Assembly: GCF_000485595.1 (NCBI RefSeq)
Contig: NW_014577306.1
Span: 316,539 to 352,277, forward strand
Source of the DNA: Priapulus caudatus
Lineage: Eukaryota > Priapulida > Priapulimorpha > Priapulimorphida > Priapulidae
Direction: 5' to 3'
DNA length: 35,739 nucleotides
Both the position numbers and the translations under genes were made by a program. Each line of letters opens with the position of its first letter. Position 1 is the stretch's first letter. Positions 10,751 through 22,325 of this stretch are shown here, one piece after another. The notes beneath the pieces were generated by a model. It made no database searches. It was not told the DNA's origin and saw nothing but the letters and a program-made list of their open reading frames with translations.

Positions 10751-11590
10751 CAATGGAGTGAGTGAGCTGGGTGAGTGAGTGAGTGAGGAGATGAGTGAAT
10801 GAGTGAGTGAGTGAGTCAATTGATGAGTGAGTCGAGTAGAGCGAGTGAGTGGAGTGAGTGATGTGAATGAGTGAGTGAGTGAGTAATGTGAGTGAGTGAG
10901 TGATGAGTAGAGTGAAGCGAGTGAGAGAGTGAGTGGGTGGTGGGTGAGTGAGTGATGCTGAGTGAGTGATGAGTGAAGTAATGAGTGAGTGAGTGAGTTT
11001 GAGTAAGTGAGTAACAAGGTAGTAAGTGAGTGAGTGAGTTGAGTGAGTGAGTGAGGAGTGAGGTGAGTGAGTGAGTGAGTGATGAGTAAATGAGTGAGGA
11101 AGTGAGTGGGTGAGTGAGTGAGTGAGGAAGTAATGAGTGCAGTGAGTGAGTGAAGTGGGATGGGTGGGTGGGTGAGTGACGTGGAGTAGAGGTGAGTGAA
11201 GTGAGTGATGAGTGAGGTGAGTGAAGTGAGTGAGTGAGTGAGTGACGGTGACGTGAGTTGAGTGAGTAAGTGAGTGAGTAATTGAGTGAGTGAATGATTG
11301 ATGATATGAGTGAGTGAGTGAGTGAGTGAGTGAGTGAGTGAGTGGTGAATGAGTGAGTGAGTGATGGGAGCTGAGTGAGTGAGGTGAGTGGAGTGAGTGC
11401 AGTGAGTACGAGTGAGCTGAGGGAGTGAGTTGCAGGAGTGAAGTGAGTGAGTGAGTGAGTGATGAGTGAGTGAAGTTGAGTGAGTGAGTGAGTGAGTGAG
11501 TGAGTGAGTGAAGTGGAGTGAGTGATGAGTGAGTGAGTGAGTCGAGTGAGATGATGAGAGTGGTGGGTGAGTGAGTGAGTAGTGAGTCGA

Positions 11591-14340
11591 AGATGTGCGG
11601 AGCGTTCTGGGCGGCGTGTGAAGCGTGCCGCGACGCGCGCGTCTGTAATGTGCGATGCAGGGAAGGGCAACCATCGTACGCGGCCTGTGTGCACTGGCCA
11701 GGTGTTGTCCCGCGTCGAGATATCCCCGACCGACATGTCTATCACAAGTGCGCGATCTTCTCTGATTGAAGATTATACTCATGATCTACCGAGAAGTCTC
11801 AACGCATGAATAGTATACAAAATCCGTTCTCGGTAAATCGAATCGGCGTTGATGGTACACGTTCGCAGCGAGTTCCATTAGCGCAATGCTGTTCGCACGG
11901 ATTGGATGTCCTAGATTTTGCGCTCTACGTGTCCACGTGACTTAGAGATTTAAGTTGTTTGCAATTCACTGGCCATCTGACTTGATGCCATTTAGGTTAG
12001 TACAGCCAACGAGTTACATAGTTTACTGTCTTCCTTTAATGTTTAACGATGCTTGCAACTGTTAACACATAACTATAGAGTGTACATAGTCGTATTTTAA
12101 ACGACAACTTAACAATCTATTCCGATCTCTGCATACTCATAAATATAACGACTCTTCTTACAGCCTTTCTGAATAGGATTTCTCGGCTAATTCTGTGTGC
12201 AAGTTACTACATTCCGCAAAAATTTCGAACAGTTCTGTAATGTCGAGAAGGCTTTCGAAGGAACGAGAATTTAAGTCGATATATATTTGTTGATGTTTTG
12301 CATGCAAACGCACATTTTCTAAGGAAACTAAACTAAATAGTAGGGCGCAAAACGAGCCTTGTCCGTTTACGCTTTTTTCCCACCGACCGATTTATGGCCG
12401 AAACGTAGTAAGTTGGCTGCCTATTTCGACCGAAGCTCTTACGATCTTGGTGGCAACTCGAGAGCGTCATCCGTGACCGCGCCACGGGGAGAGCAAGAGT
12501 ATCAGGGCATGNNNNNNNNNNNNNNNNNNNNNNNNNNNNNNNNNNNNNNNNNNNNNNNNNNNNNNNNNNNNNNNNNNNNNNNNNNNNNNNNNNNNNNNNN
12601 NNNNNNNNNNNNNNNNNNNNNNNNNNNNNNNNNNNNNNNNNNNNNNNNNNNNNNNNNNNNNNNNNNNNNNNNNNNNNNNNNNNNNNNNNNNNNNNNNNNN
12701 NNNNNNNNNNNNNNNNNNNNNNNNNNNNNNNNNNNNNNNNNNNNNNNNNNNNNNNNNNNNNNNNNNNNNNNNNNNNNNNNNNNNNNNNNNNNNNNNNNNN
12801 NNNNNNNNNNNNNNNNNNNNNNNNNNNNNNNNNNNNNNNNNNNNNNNNNNNNNNNNNNNNNNNNNNNNNNNNNNNNNNNNNNNNNNNNNNNNNNNNNNNN
12901 NNNNNNAGGGTGCATTAGGCAGCAAAGGCGAAGTTTCAAAGAAAAGAATCCTCGGACGCGAGAAGAATAAACATGTGATAAAAGGCGAGAAAAATTTCCT
13001 TCCTGATTCCTTTAAAGACCGGGACCGGTCGAAGTAAATCTATCGGGTATATTGAAAAAACGCTAACCGAGTGCAGAGTAAATAATTACTCACGGGACGT
13101 GGCTGAATAATTTAGTGTTTATTAAACGCAATCGAGCCGTCACAGCAATTTATATTATATAGTTATATGTATATACAGTGTATAGTGTATATATATATAT
13201 ATGTATATATTCGAAAAGTATTTATTTCATGTGCAATTAAATTAAATTGCTCGCTCGATGCGCGAACGCGGTGACTTCGCGTGCCTGGATGATTTCAGCA
13301 ATAGACACGGACACTCACGGTGACTTTGATATGGCGTCACATTCAACGCTAATGCAGACGAAAAGCTCGTGATTGAGAATCCCTTTTGTTTCGTGTCAAT
13401 GCTGCGTATCGAAGCGCGTGCATGCTCCGGTACCTACGCTTCTCTGCATAGCAGACGCGTCGTACACACGCGAGTCCTGTACGAAGTATCACGAAGCGTA
13501 GATCGTAGGTGATGTATTAGCGGATCCCTCCCAATTTCCCAAAGGGGTCATTACCAGCGTTCCTGCTCTTACACAACTAACTCAACTAACGGGCTACAAC
13601 TGTAATCCACGCGCGAACAAAAACTTTGTCGTAAAAAAATACTACGACTAGCGCCGTCTATACGTGTGAAGTCTCTACATGGCCACGAAACGTTCGCCGC
13701 GTTGTTATGATTACGTCATCACGTTCAGCATCATCGACACTGCGAATGGCATGACTCAGTGCGATAAGGCGCTGATCAGTATCGTGCGCAGAAACGACGG
13801 CATGCGATTCTTTTATCGATTCGTCGCGAACATATCCATAGACGCCACTAAGTACGCAGCTAATATTGGCAAACGGCTGCACTCGCAGAGCGGGCCGTAT
13901 AGCGGGGACATTAGTAGCGACGTCTTGTGCTATTCACAGCACGACAGTTCATCCAGCGGCACGCGACCTCTGTGACATGATTAAATTGATCGCGGCAAAG
14001 GTCCGCTGCGGACAACATCGCGTTTTTTTCATCCTGTGTAATTGAATCAGGGGGAAAATGCGCAGGATACTACTCTTTACGTGTTGAATGTATTCTCCCG
14101 ATATAATCTAACATTCACGATGACTATAGTTACTCGTCAAAGAAATATTTGATCTTTTGACGATCGATGTAATCATCTAGCATCTTAACGAATCGAAAAT
14201 TGGCTACACGTATTTTAAATCTGATTGCAGATTCGCCTCGCGTAATATCGCCAGGCCTGTACTAATTTCAACTACCGGTAATTAATTAGAAATTAAAACG
14301 GCAGCTTCTATTAATCGCTAGTTAAATTGTGGCACTATTG
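11591..14340. repeat. Duplicated block B, copy 1 (contains gap)
   Basis: The block starts at the end of a GAGT array and recurs at 14379-17635. Matching landmarks include TGCGATGCAGGGAAGGGCA (11651 against 14487), TTTGTTGATGTTTTGCATGC, the segment around the gap, and GGCAAAGGTCCGCTGCG. The 98-codon frame at 13679-13975 is not preserved in copy 2, so it is not treated as a gene. No other coding signal is seen. Confidence 0.88.
12512..12906. other. Assembly gap (395 N)
   Basis: Run of N between CAGGGCATG and AGGGTGCATTAGG. The matching interval in copy 2 (about 15254-16160) is roughly 907 bp, so the N count probably underestimates the missing sequence. Open frames that cross it are meaningless. 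Confidence 0.98.
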
Positions 14341-14378
14341 CAAAGTTATAAGCATTAACATCGAAAGTATTTCCAAGA

Positions 14379-14440
14379 GTGAGTGAGTGAGTGAGTGAGT
14401 GGGTGGTTGAGTGAGTGAGTTAGTGAGTGAGTGTGCGCGC
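14379..14440. repeat. Short GAGT run
   Basis: About 60 bp of GAGT units at the start of block B copy 2. It corresponds to the end of the 1.4-kb array before copy 1. Confidence 0.9.
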
Positions 14441-15554
14441 GCGTTTCTGGCGTGTGTAAGCGTGCACGCGCGCGCGTCTGTATATGTGCGATGCAGGGAA
14501 GGGCACATCGGTTACGCTGCCTGTGGTGCACTGCCGGTGTTTCCGGTCGAATGTCCCCGCCGCATGTCTATCACAAGTGCGCGCCTTCTCTGATTGAAAT
14601 TATACTTCATTTACCGAGAAGTTCAAGCATGAATATATACAAATCGTTCTCGGGGTAAATGATCGGTTGATGGTACGTTGCAGCGAGTTCATAGCGCATG
14701 CTGTTCGACGGATTGAGTCCTAGATTGCCTCTCGTTCCACGTTACTTAGATTTAAGTTGTTTGCCGATTCACTGGCCATTGACTTGATGCCATTTAGGTT
14801 AGTACAGCAGAGTTAATAGTTTACTGTCTTCTTTTATGTTTAAAATCTCGCAACGTTACAATACTTATAGAGTGTAATGTCGTAGTAAACGACACGTACA
14901 ATCTTTCGATCTCTGCATACTCATAATATAGATCTTTTAAGGCTTTTGAATAGGATTTCTCGGTAATCTGTGTGCAGTTATAATTCGAAAAATTCGAATC
15001 AGTTCTGTATGCGAGGAAGTTTCGAGGAACGAAATTTAAGTCGTATATATTTGTTGATGTTTTGCATGCAAACGCATTTCTAAGAAACTAAACTAAAAGT
15101 AGCAAACGAGCTTTGTCCGTTTACGCTTTTTTCTCACCGACGATTTATGGCCGACAACTTATAAGTTGGCTGCTATTTCGACAGAAGCTTTAGATCTTGG
15201 TGCAACTCGAGCGCATGCGTGACCGCGCCACGGGGAGGCAAAGTATCGGCATGGTGCTTGCTACGAGGCGTAGCAAAATCGTCACGATTTCCGCAGTCGA
15301 TTCCAGTCAACTGATTTCAGTCGTCCGATGTCGGCTCGGCTGTATAATGTGTTGGCGAGGCACGGAGGACAAATTCATGCAGGAAATTGAGCAGAAACAT
15401 CATAATATTACATCTTTAATGGTATGATTGTATATTTCGATACACGCTATGCAGCTGCCGATGCGCATTTAACCATTCTACGAAGTGAATATTTCCTTTC
15501 AGACAACAGGGTTGGACACGCAGTCAGAGACGACATATTCAGTACTCATACCTA

Positions 15555-15772
15555 CTGATCATCTCCATCTACGATATTGTCATCTATCATCGATCTACCA
15601 TCTATCGATCTACGATATACCATCTATCAATTTACGGTCTATTATCTATCGATCTACGATCTATCATCTATCAATTTACGATCTATCATCTATCGATCTA
15701 CGATCTATCATCTATCGATCTACGATCTACCATCTATCGATCTACGATCTACCATCTATCGTCATCTATGTT
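15555..15772. repeat. ~22-bp tandem repeat of ATCTATCGATCTACG words
   Basis: Around ten units of CTATCATCTATCGATCTACG-like sequence, related to an ATCT microsatellite. It lies in the part of copy 2 that corresponds to the N gap in copy 1, which may be why copy 1 did not assemble there. Confidence 0.85.
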
Positions 15773-17635
15773 AGGGTAATTACCAACATAACATTATGGA
15801 GACGTTTAACCGAAACTAGGTCTCCTCATAAAACGTCTGCGGCTTTTAGTAGGTAAAGCGTGACACCTCCCGACATTAAATCGATCGGATTTCGGAGGAC
15901 CGACCGCTATAGCTAGACCACGTTGGTAAAAACACCGCGAGAAACCTCGCATGTGAACGTTCGGCGCAAATGTCAGACGCGGAGGTGTATAAGAGCGGGA
16001 AGAGCGGCGCTGCGGCAGTAGATGACGAATGCTGATGCAGGTGAAGCGGTAGTTGGGAGGAAGACTGCGTAACTAATTAGCAGCTGAAGAGAAGGCCCGT
16101 GGCGCAGCAGTGCGGAATGACGTAACGAGCCCAGCCTGAAGCGGGAAATCAGAGGACAGTGAGGCTGCATTAGGAGCAACAGCGGAAGTTCAAAGAAAAT
16201 CTCGACGGAGAAGATAAAATGTGCATAAAGGCGAGAAATTCTTCCTGATTCTTAGACGGCGACGTCGAATAAATCTATACGGTATATGAAAAAACGCTAA
16301 ACCGGTGCAAGTAATAATAATTCTCACGGGCCGTCTGAATAATTTAGTAGTTTATTAACCGCAATCGAGCCTCCACAGCAATTATATATATATTATATGT
16401 ATATACATGTATAATATAATAATCTATAAGTATATAAAATTAGTACATACGATTGTATAATTGACGAAAAGATGTATTTCATGTGCAATAACTTACCAAA
16501 TTGCCTTGCGCGGCGATGCGCGAATGCGGGAGCTCGCGGCCTGGATGATTGCAGCATAGACACGACACTCAGGGATTTGATAGCGCGCACATCACGCTAA
16601 TGAGAATCGAACAGCGGCGGGGGGGGGCGTGAATTGAGAATACCCTTTCGGTCAATCTGGCGTATCGAAGCGCGTTGCAACGTCCGGACCGGTACGCTCT
16701 GCATAGCAGACGGCGTCGCGTACACACGCCCGCGTCCTGTACGATAATCACGAAGCGTAGATCGTAAAGGTGATGATACTAGCGATCCCTCGCCATCCCA
16801 AAGGGGCATTAACTAGCGCTGTCCCTCTCTTCACGCAACTAACTCAACTGAACGGGGCTACATACTTAATCCACGCCGAACAAAAACTATTGTCGTAAAA
16901 AACTAGCTACGACACGGCCGTCTACTACGCTGTGAATCGCCTACAGTTGGCACGAAACGTCTTCGTCCCGTCTGTATGTATTATCGTCATCTACTTCAGC
17001 ATCATCGACACGCGAATGGCATGACTTCAGCTGCGAAGAGGCGCCTGATCATATCGTGCGCAGAAACGACGAGCATCGCCATCCTCTTCTATCTGATATC
17101 GTCGCCGGACATATCCAAGACGCCACATAAATACTTAGCAGCTGAATATGCAAACTCCACCGCTGTCACTCGCAAGAGCGGGCGTAACGCGGGGACATTA
17201 GTAGCGACGTCGCCGGCATCAACCAGCACGCAACAGTCATCCAGCGGCACCGACCGTGGACAGATTAAATTGATCGCGGCAAAGGTCCGCTGCGACACAT
17301 CTCTGCGTTTTTCATACCTGGTAATTCGAATCAGGGGAAAATGCGCAGGATAACACCTCTTACGTGGTAATTTTACTCTCCGATACTTCCAATCAACATT
17401 CAACGAGACTAGATTACTTCGCCAAGAGAAATATTGAATCTTTTGACGACGATGAATACTACGCATCTACGAAACGAAACCTGCTACACGTAATTTAAAT
17501 CTGATCTGCAGAGTCGCCGCCTCCGCGTAATAGCGCCAGGCCCTGACTAATTTCAACTAGCCGGTCATGTAATCAGAAAATATAAACGGCAGAGCTTCTA
17601 TGGAATCGCAGTTAAATTGTGGCCATCCTATTTTC

Positions 17636-20400
17636 AAAAGAACAGCATTTTTTAACTCTATCGAGAAGTAAGTTCCATCAGCAATACACATCACATCAAT
17701 ATAAATAATGTGTGGATATCTTACCAGGCGCAATCAATCCAACATTCCCAATAGATACCTGCCGCAGATGCTACAGAGCTGAGAGTATGCTAACCAATAT
17801 CTTATATTTGTTGTGGCAAATATTTGTCGTAAGCAGAAAGTCGTTCGGTTAAACAGTAGTCATGTATACTTTGCGCTTTTATTATTAGTCTCTCCTGTCT
17901 AAAATGTGGCAAAATGATAACAGTTAAAAAGCACATTCTTGTGTTATTGTTCGATTGTCGTCATAAGGGAGAGCAAAGATCGTAGTTTACGAGATGGCTC
18001 TCCCCCAGATGTACGCAGAGCGATTTGCGGGTGTTTACAAGCAGAATTTTAGGTTAGAAGTTGTTAATTAGGTTCTTAATTAATATGTTTTATTATATTT
18101 TTTAATTTTTTTTCTATAAATTAAAAATAAATAAATAAAAATTTAAAAAAAAGATAATAATAAAAAAATAAAAAATAGAAAATGAGAATAAAAAAATAGA
18201 AAATAAAACTGCTGTTAATCTTCGGAAAATCGCTATGGCGTCACTGGGCCACCATAAAAGTGTCATGGCAGCGATACGTAATCTCGATGTTCAAAAGCCG
18301 ATGCCGGATAGAGGAAATATGTAAAAGTACACAACGTTTATGCAATAAGTCTCACAATATACTCTGAGATTCTGTAGAGGTAATTAAAGGACTTACTAGT
18401 AGTACCTAATGTTAAACTAACTGAGTTAGACTCTAGTCCGTAATAGATTGTTTTCTACATACCAATACTATTAGAAAATCACGTAGTAAAAACACGCTAA
18501 AAAATCATAATAATATGGTTGTGTTGCTATCTTTACGTTTTACCAGATCTGACATGGTGTTCGCATCGATTGGTTCAGGCCTCAGTATCCCGTACATCAT
18601 GGGTACCATCATGGCGAAGCAATGTTAATGTTAGGTCGCAGCACCGACCAGCGGGCAACATCGACTTTCAGCGAGTAATATCGATTGATATTTCATGTCA
18701 CGTGACATGCTTTGCACCGCAATGCGGTGTTTTTTATAGCCACGTAACGTTGATGAATAATTTTTTTTTTTTACATTTATGAATTTAATTATATATCTAT
18801 TTATGTAAGAGAGATTTACTACGAAAGAGAGATAGGGGTGCAGAGAGATACAATGAAAATTGGAGATAATTACTCAAAATAAGTTGACTACTCACTTATA
18901 CGATCACTTTGACGTTTACCCCCCCCCCCTCCCGCCAGATGCGAGATCCATCTTATTTCTACCACTAGGACGATCACGTGTACAGAGCGTGCTGAGTGGC
19001 AGTTTCTACTGAGGTAATCTTTCAGCGCCCAAACAGCATGGATCAGACGACCACCCCAGATGTTAGCTCTAAGAATTCTTCCTGCTTTACTCGGATTTGG
19101 TCGCAGATCAACAGATATTATGTTTCCCTAGCAGACGTCATCGTTGGCTGCAGTATATTCCTCGATGGTACGACGCCGCGAAGCGATATAAGGTTTAACT
19201 GAAGTCACGAGGCTCCCGTGCTCGTTTATGATAAAGATATAACCAGGAGATAACGTATGGTGAGAACTTGCTGGCTTGGGCCTATAGTTACAATAGTTAC
19301 ATACTGTCCTTGGCGATTTCAAATCATTGTTACATATGTAATTATGCACTTACGCCTAATAGCATCTTTTCATATCGCAAGGGGTTTTAGGTCGATTTTC
19401 ACGAGACAATAACAATGCGCTAATTCAAAGCGAGTAAATAAATGATGGGCAGAGAATTTGTTTTGGTCACATGCATGCATCTAATTAAACTTTTAAACTA
19501 CTTCAGCGGTTGCGAAACTGCCAATGAAAAACATGTCCATAGGTAAATAAACCTCGACACAATGCAGATATAAAGTACAAGCGGTTTTGGCAAGCTAGAT
19601 AATTGTAAAGGAAACGTATACTGATGAATGGAAAAGTATAGCACATCTGAGCGGCACTCAGGATCATATTTATGTGCAGTGTAGTTTCCATGGTTAAGTT
19701 TTTTTCGAGCATTAATACTTAATTATGCGTTGTCGATACGAACGACTACAAGATTACATATCAAATTAATATAAACTTGCCAGCGGTTCAGGTCTTAATG
19801 ATGCATTATTGGTTTTAATCAGACGTGAATAAGCTCCCAGTCGTCGAGTTTATTTACGTTCGATGAGAATGCTATGAGCAACACGAAAGAATGCTCTAGG
19901 GGACACGCGGAAATATTATTATATGAGAAAATGCTAGGTACTTCCAACTTAAGCGAAACCACACACGAAACATTATCAGCTCCTCGAACGCCTAGTCTAT
20001 AGCATTCCCACTCGACTGTGTAATGTTTGCTATAGACAATTATTTGATAATCTAAACATCTCTCTCGGGTCGCGTCGTCACTTGATGCGCGTGTCGTTAA
20101 TTGCAGTTTAATAAATCATTTAGTTTTTTTTATATCGGGGTCGCCCAAGCGCAAGCCGACACATTTATATTTTTATTTGCGAACTTGATAGTTAAGCGTA
20201 GTAGAATCTCAAACGAGGTAGGGCGTATAATACTTGTCACTGCCAGTCAAAACTGTCCTTAACTGGAGACCACCTTGTGGATTACTACCAAATACACCAT
20301 TCGGAGGGTAGATGGGAAGCATTGGACACGCTATCCATGCAGGCAGTCAACTAGCGCTATGACGTACTGACCCACTCTACTTCAAAACGCATGTAAAAAA
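17636..20400. other. Unique non-coding stretch
   Basis: No credible exon found. Contents are an A-rich AAATAAAA stretch (about 18105-18215), twin palindromes (18694-18729), a run of eleven C (18919-18929), and unique AT-rich DNA. Open frames of 60-90 codons show no motif. Confidence 0.55.
18694..18729. promoter_or_regulatory. Twin palindromes, first with CACGTG core
   Basis: CATGTCACGTGACATG (18694-18709) is a perfect 16-bp palindrome. Its inner GTCACGTGAC is the known E-box form bound by MITF/TFE and USF-type bHLH-zip factors. Five bases later CACCGCAATGCGGTG (18715-18729) is a perfect 15-bp palindrome. Regulatory use is inference, as no gene is identified close by. Confidence 0.35.
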
Positions 20401-20402
20401 CT

Positions 20403-20645
20403 ATATGAAAGAGAGGAAGACGACGAAGAAGGAGAGGAAAACTAGGAAGAAAAAAAGAAGAGGAAAAAAGAGAAGACGACGAAGAAAAGGAAAAAGAAGA
20501 AGAAGACGAAGAAGAAGAATGAGGAGGCGGGGGAGGAGGAAGAAGAGGAGGAAGATAAGTCGCAGAATAAGAATAAGAATAAGAATGAGAATAACAGGAA
20601 AAAGGATAATAATAATAAGAAGAATACGACGAAGAATAAGAACGT
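20403..20645 (+). repeat. Polypurine (GAA/GGA/AAT) tract
   Basis: About 240 bp almost entirely A and G on the plus strand, moving from GAAGACGAAGAAG to GGAGGAGGAAG and then to AATAAGAAT units. Lys/Arg-rich and Ser-rich open frames come from composition alone. The tract has the strand asymmetry expected of triplex-forming DNA. Confidence 0.88.
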
Positions 20646-20758
20646 AATCTCATAGCCACAATACATTATAAAAGTTGTCAGCATTAAAATCACGTGAGCC
20701 GAAAAATACTCGTTTCATCATCGCAGGGTTTCATACTCACTGACCCTTCTCCCACCAT

Positions 20759-20792
20759 TCACACACACCTCACACGCACACACATACTTATT

Positions 20793-20883
<91 letters not shown>

Positions 20884-20901
20884 TATATATATATATATAC
20901 A
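20759..20901. repeat. CACG, CA and TA compound microsatellite
   Basis: CACG units (about 20796-20840) pass into pure CA (to about 20880) and then TA (to about 20901). This is a compound tract with Z-DNA-prone and easily melted parts. Confidence 0.93.
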
Positions 20902-22085
20902 TATAAGGCTCGCACGTTCGATCTTTCTCTCGCCCATGCACCGTGGTTTTACACTTCGAATTGTGACAATTTCACGCTAATATGCAATTAGAATGTTTGC
21001 AATTTCTCTGGGCTTGCACACATCGCTAACATCATTTGTTTGAATCGATCAATAAACTAGAGATTCAACTGTTCAGCCTCGCCTGCCATAGAGATTTCAG
21101 AATTCACCGAGGTTACGACTGAACTTCGTATATACCTTTCAAAATTAAACCTATACAAACCTTTTACCTTTGAAATGTGTATTGACGCGGAATCTGGTGC
21201 ACAAATAATTCAACCTATTCAAGCCTTACCTTAGATTTCAGTATTCACTGAGGTTACGTCTGAGCTTAAGTAAAGGTTCTTACATACATTTCAATCTTTA
21301 ACTCTTTACCTATCAGACGTGTTATTAGCTGAATCTGGTGCACAAAGGATGGGCTCAGCCGAAATCTTCACGAACTTGCGGCGATGGAAGATGCGATCGC
21401 CTTCCTTCTGAATAGACTATTAAACATAATGTCGAATAATGAAAAAATGACATCTTGCCTCCTACTTCTAGTAGCCCGAGAAAACTTTTTAAATAACAAT
21501 ATTATGTAATAATTATGTTACAAAATATAAAATGTACAATATTAGCGTCGCAAAATTAAATTCAATAATTTCGTTTGCATACATTACATTAGCTTGATGA
21601 TTTCGTCACAGTTCGTTCAGTAATAGAATTACCTACATAGCTATAATAAAATAAAATAATATATAAAATCATAACTATTACGCTACTAATCTCAATAATT
21701 ACATATCCAATTCCGACTTCATTACGTACAAGTGCGATCCTACTTTCCTATAACCAATCTTCACCATCTTAACCAAGAATTGTGTATTTATTTAATATTT
21801 GACCGTTCTGTTGCTGTGAGACGGTCATGTAGAAGATAGGTCCGCGCCAATTTATTGTGTCTGTACTTAACATGTTTTACCGTCGTTAAATAAAGTTTTT
21901 ACTTACTTATTTACTAACCACGCGGCAACTTCACTTGACTTCACACGTGATTTTCCGTGCAAGAGCGATGACGATGGGTTACAACGAACCGAAGCGTAAC
22001 TTACATCAGGGAGCCGACACGTATAAAATAGCTCTCAATGAAAAATAATTTCAACGTTTGACAAGGAATATATATATGTATTATA
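20902..22085. other. Unique non-coding stretch with a diverged ~142-bp repeat
   Basis: Mostly unique. Two diverged tandem units lie at about 21090-21370 (listed separately). AAATAAAGTTTTTACTTACTT near 21888 resembles a polyadenylation signal, but no transcript unit can be tied to it. Confidence 0.5.
21090..21370 (+). repeat. Diverged ~142-bp tandem duplication
   Basis: GATTTCAGAATTCACCGAGG (about 21093) recurs as GATTTCAGTATTCACTGAGG (about 21234). GAATCTGGTGCACAAA occurs near 21190 and again near 21332. Spacing is about 141-143 bp in both cases. The intervening sequence is diverged. Confidence 0.75.
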
Positions 22086-22104
22086 TATACACACGCAGAC
22101 ACAG

Positions 22105-22318
<214 letters not shown>

Positions 22319-22325
22319 TATATAT

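Larger units (their letters stand above)
10166..11590. repeat. GAGT tetranucleotide array, 1.4 kb
   Basis: GAGT units with frequent one-base slips (GACGT, GATGAGT, GAAGT). Three copies of a 27-30 bp palindromic insert (10267, 10457, 10721) sit inside, each beginning GGAG and ending TCC, so the array has a higher-order structure of roughly 190-265 bp at its left end. The 498- and 309-codon Thr-His-Ser-Leu minus-strand frames are repeat translations. Confidence 0.93.
14379..17635. repeat. Duplicated block B, copy 2
   Basis: Begins with a short GAGT run (14379-14440) and follows copy 1 to about GTTAAATTGTGGCC, after which the two diverge. The left half is shortened by many single-base deletions relative to copy 1 (about 767 against 861 bp from the TGCGATGCAGG landmark). 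The right half is slightly longer. It supplies sequence where copy 1 has N. Confidence 0.88.

Noticed and set aside
10286-11782. 498-codon minus-strand open frame rich in Ser-Leu-Thr-His
   Set aside because: Translation of the GAGT array. A four-base repeat without stops stays open in all frames, and one-base slips do not close it.
12359-12970. 203-codon frame and two minus-strand frames across the gap
   Set aside because: Most codons are N; the frames exist only because N is not read as a stop.
13679-13975. 98-codon frame in block B copy 1
   Set aside because: The corresponding part of copy 2 is frameshifted and reads a different protein; no conserved motif is visible.
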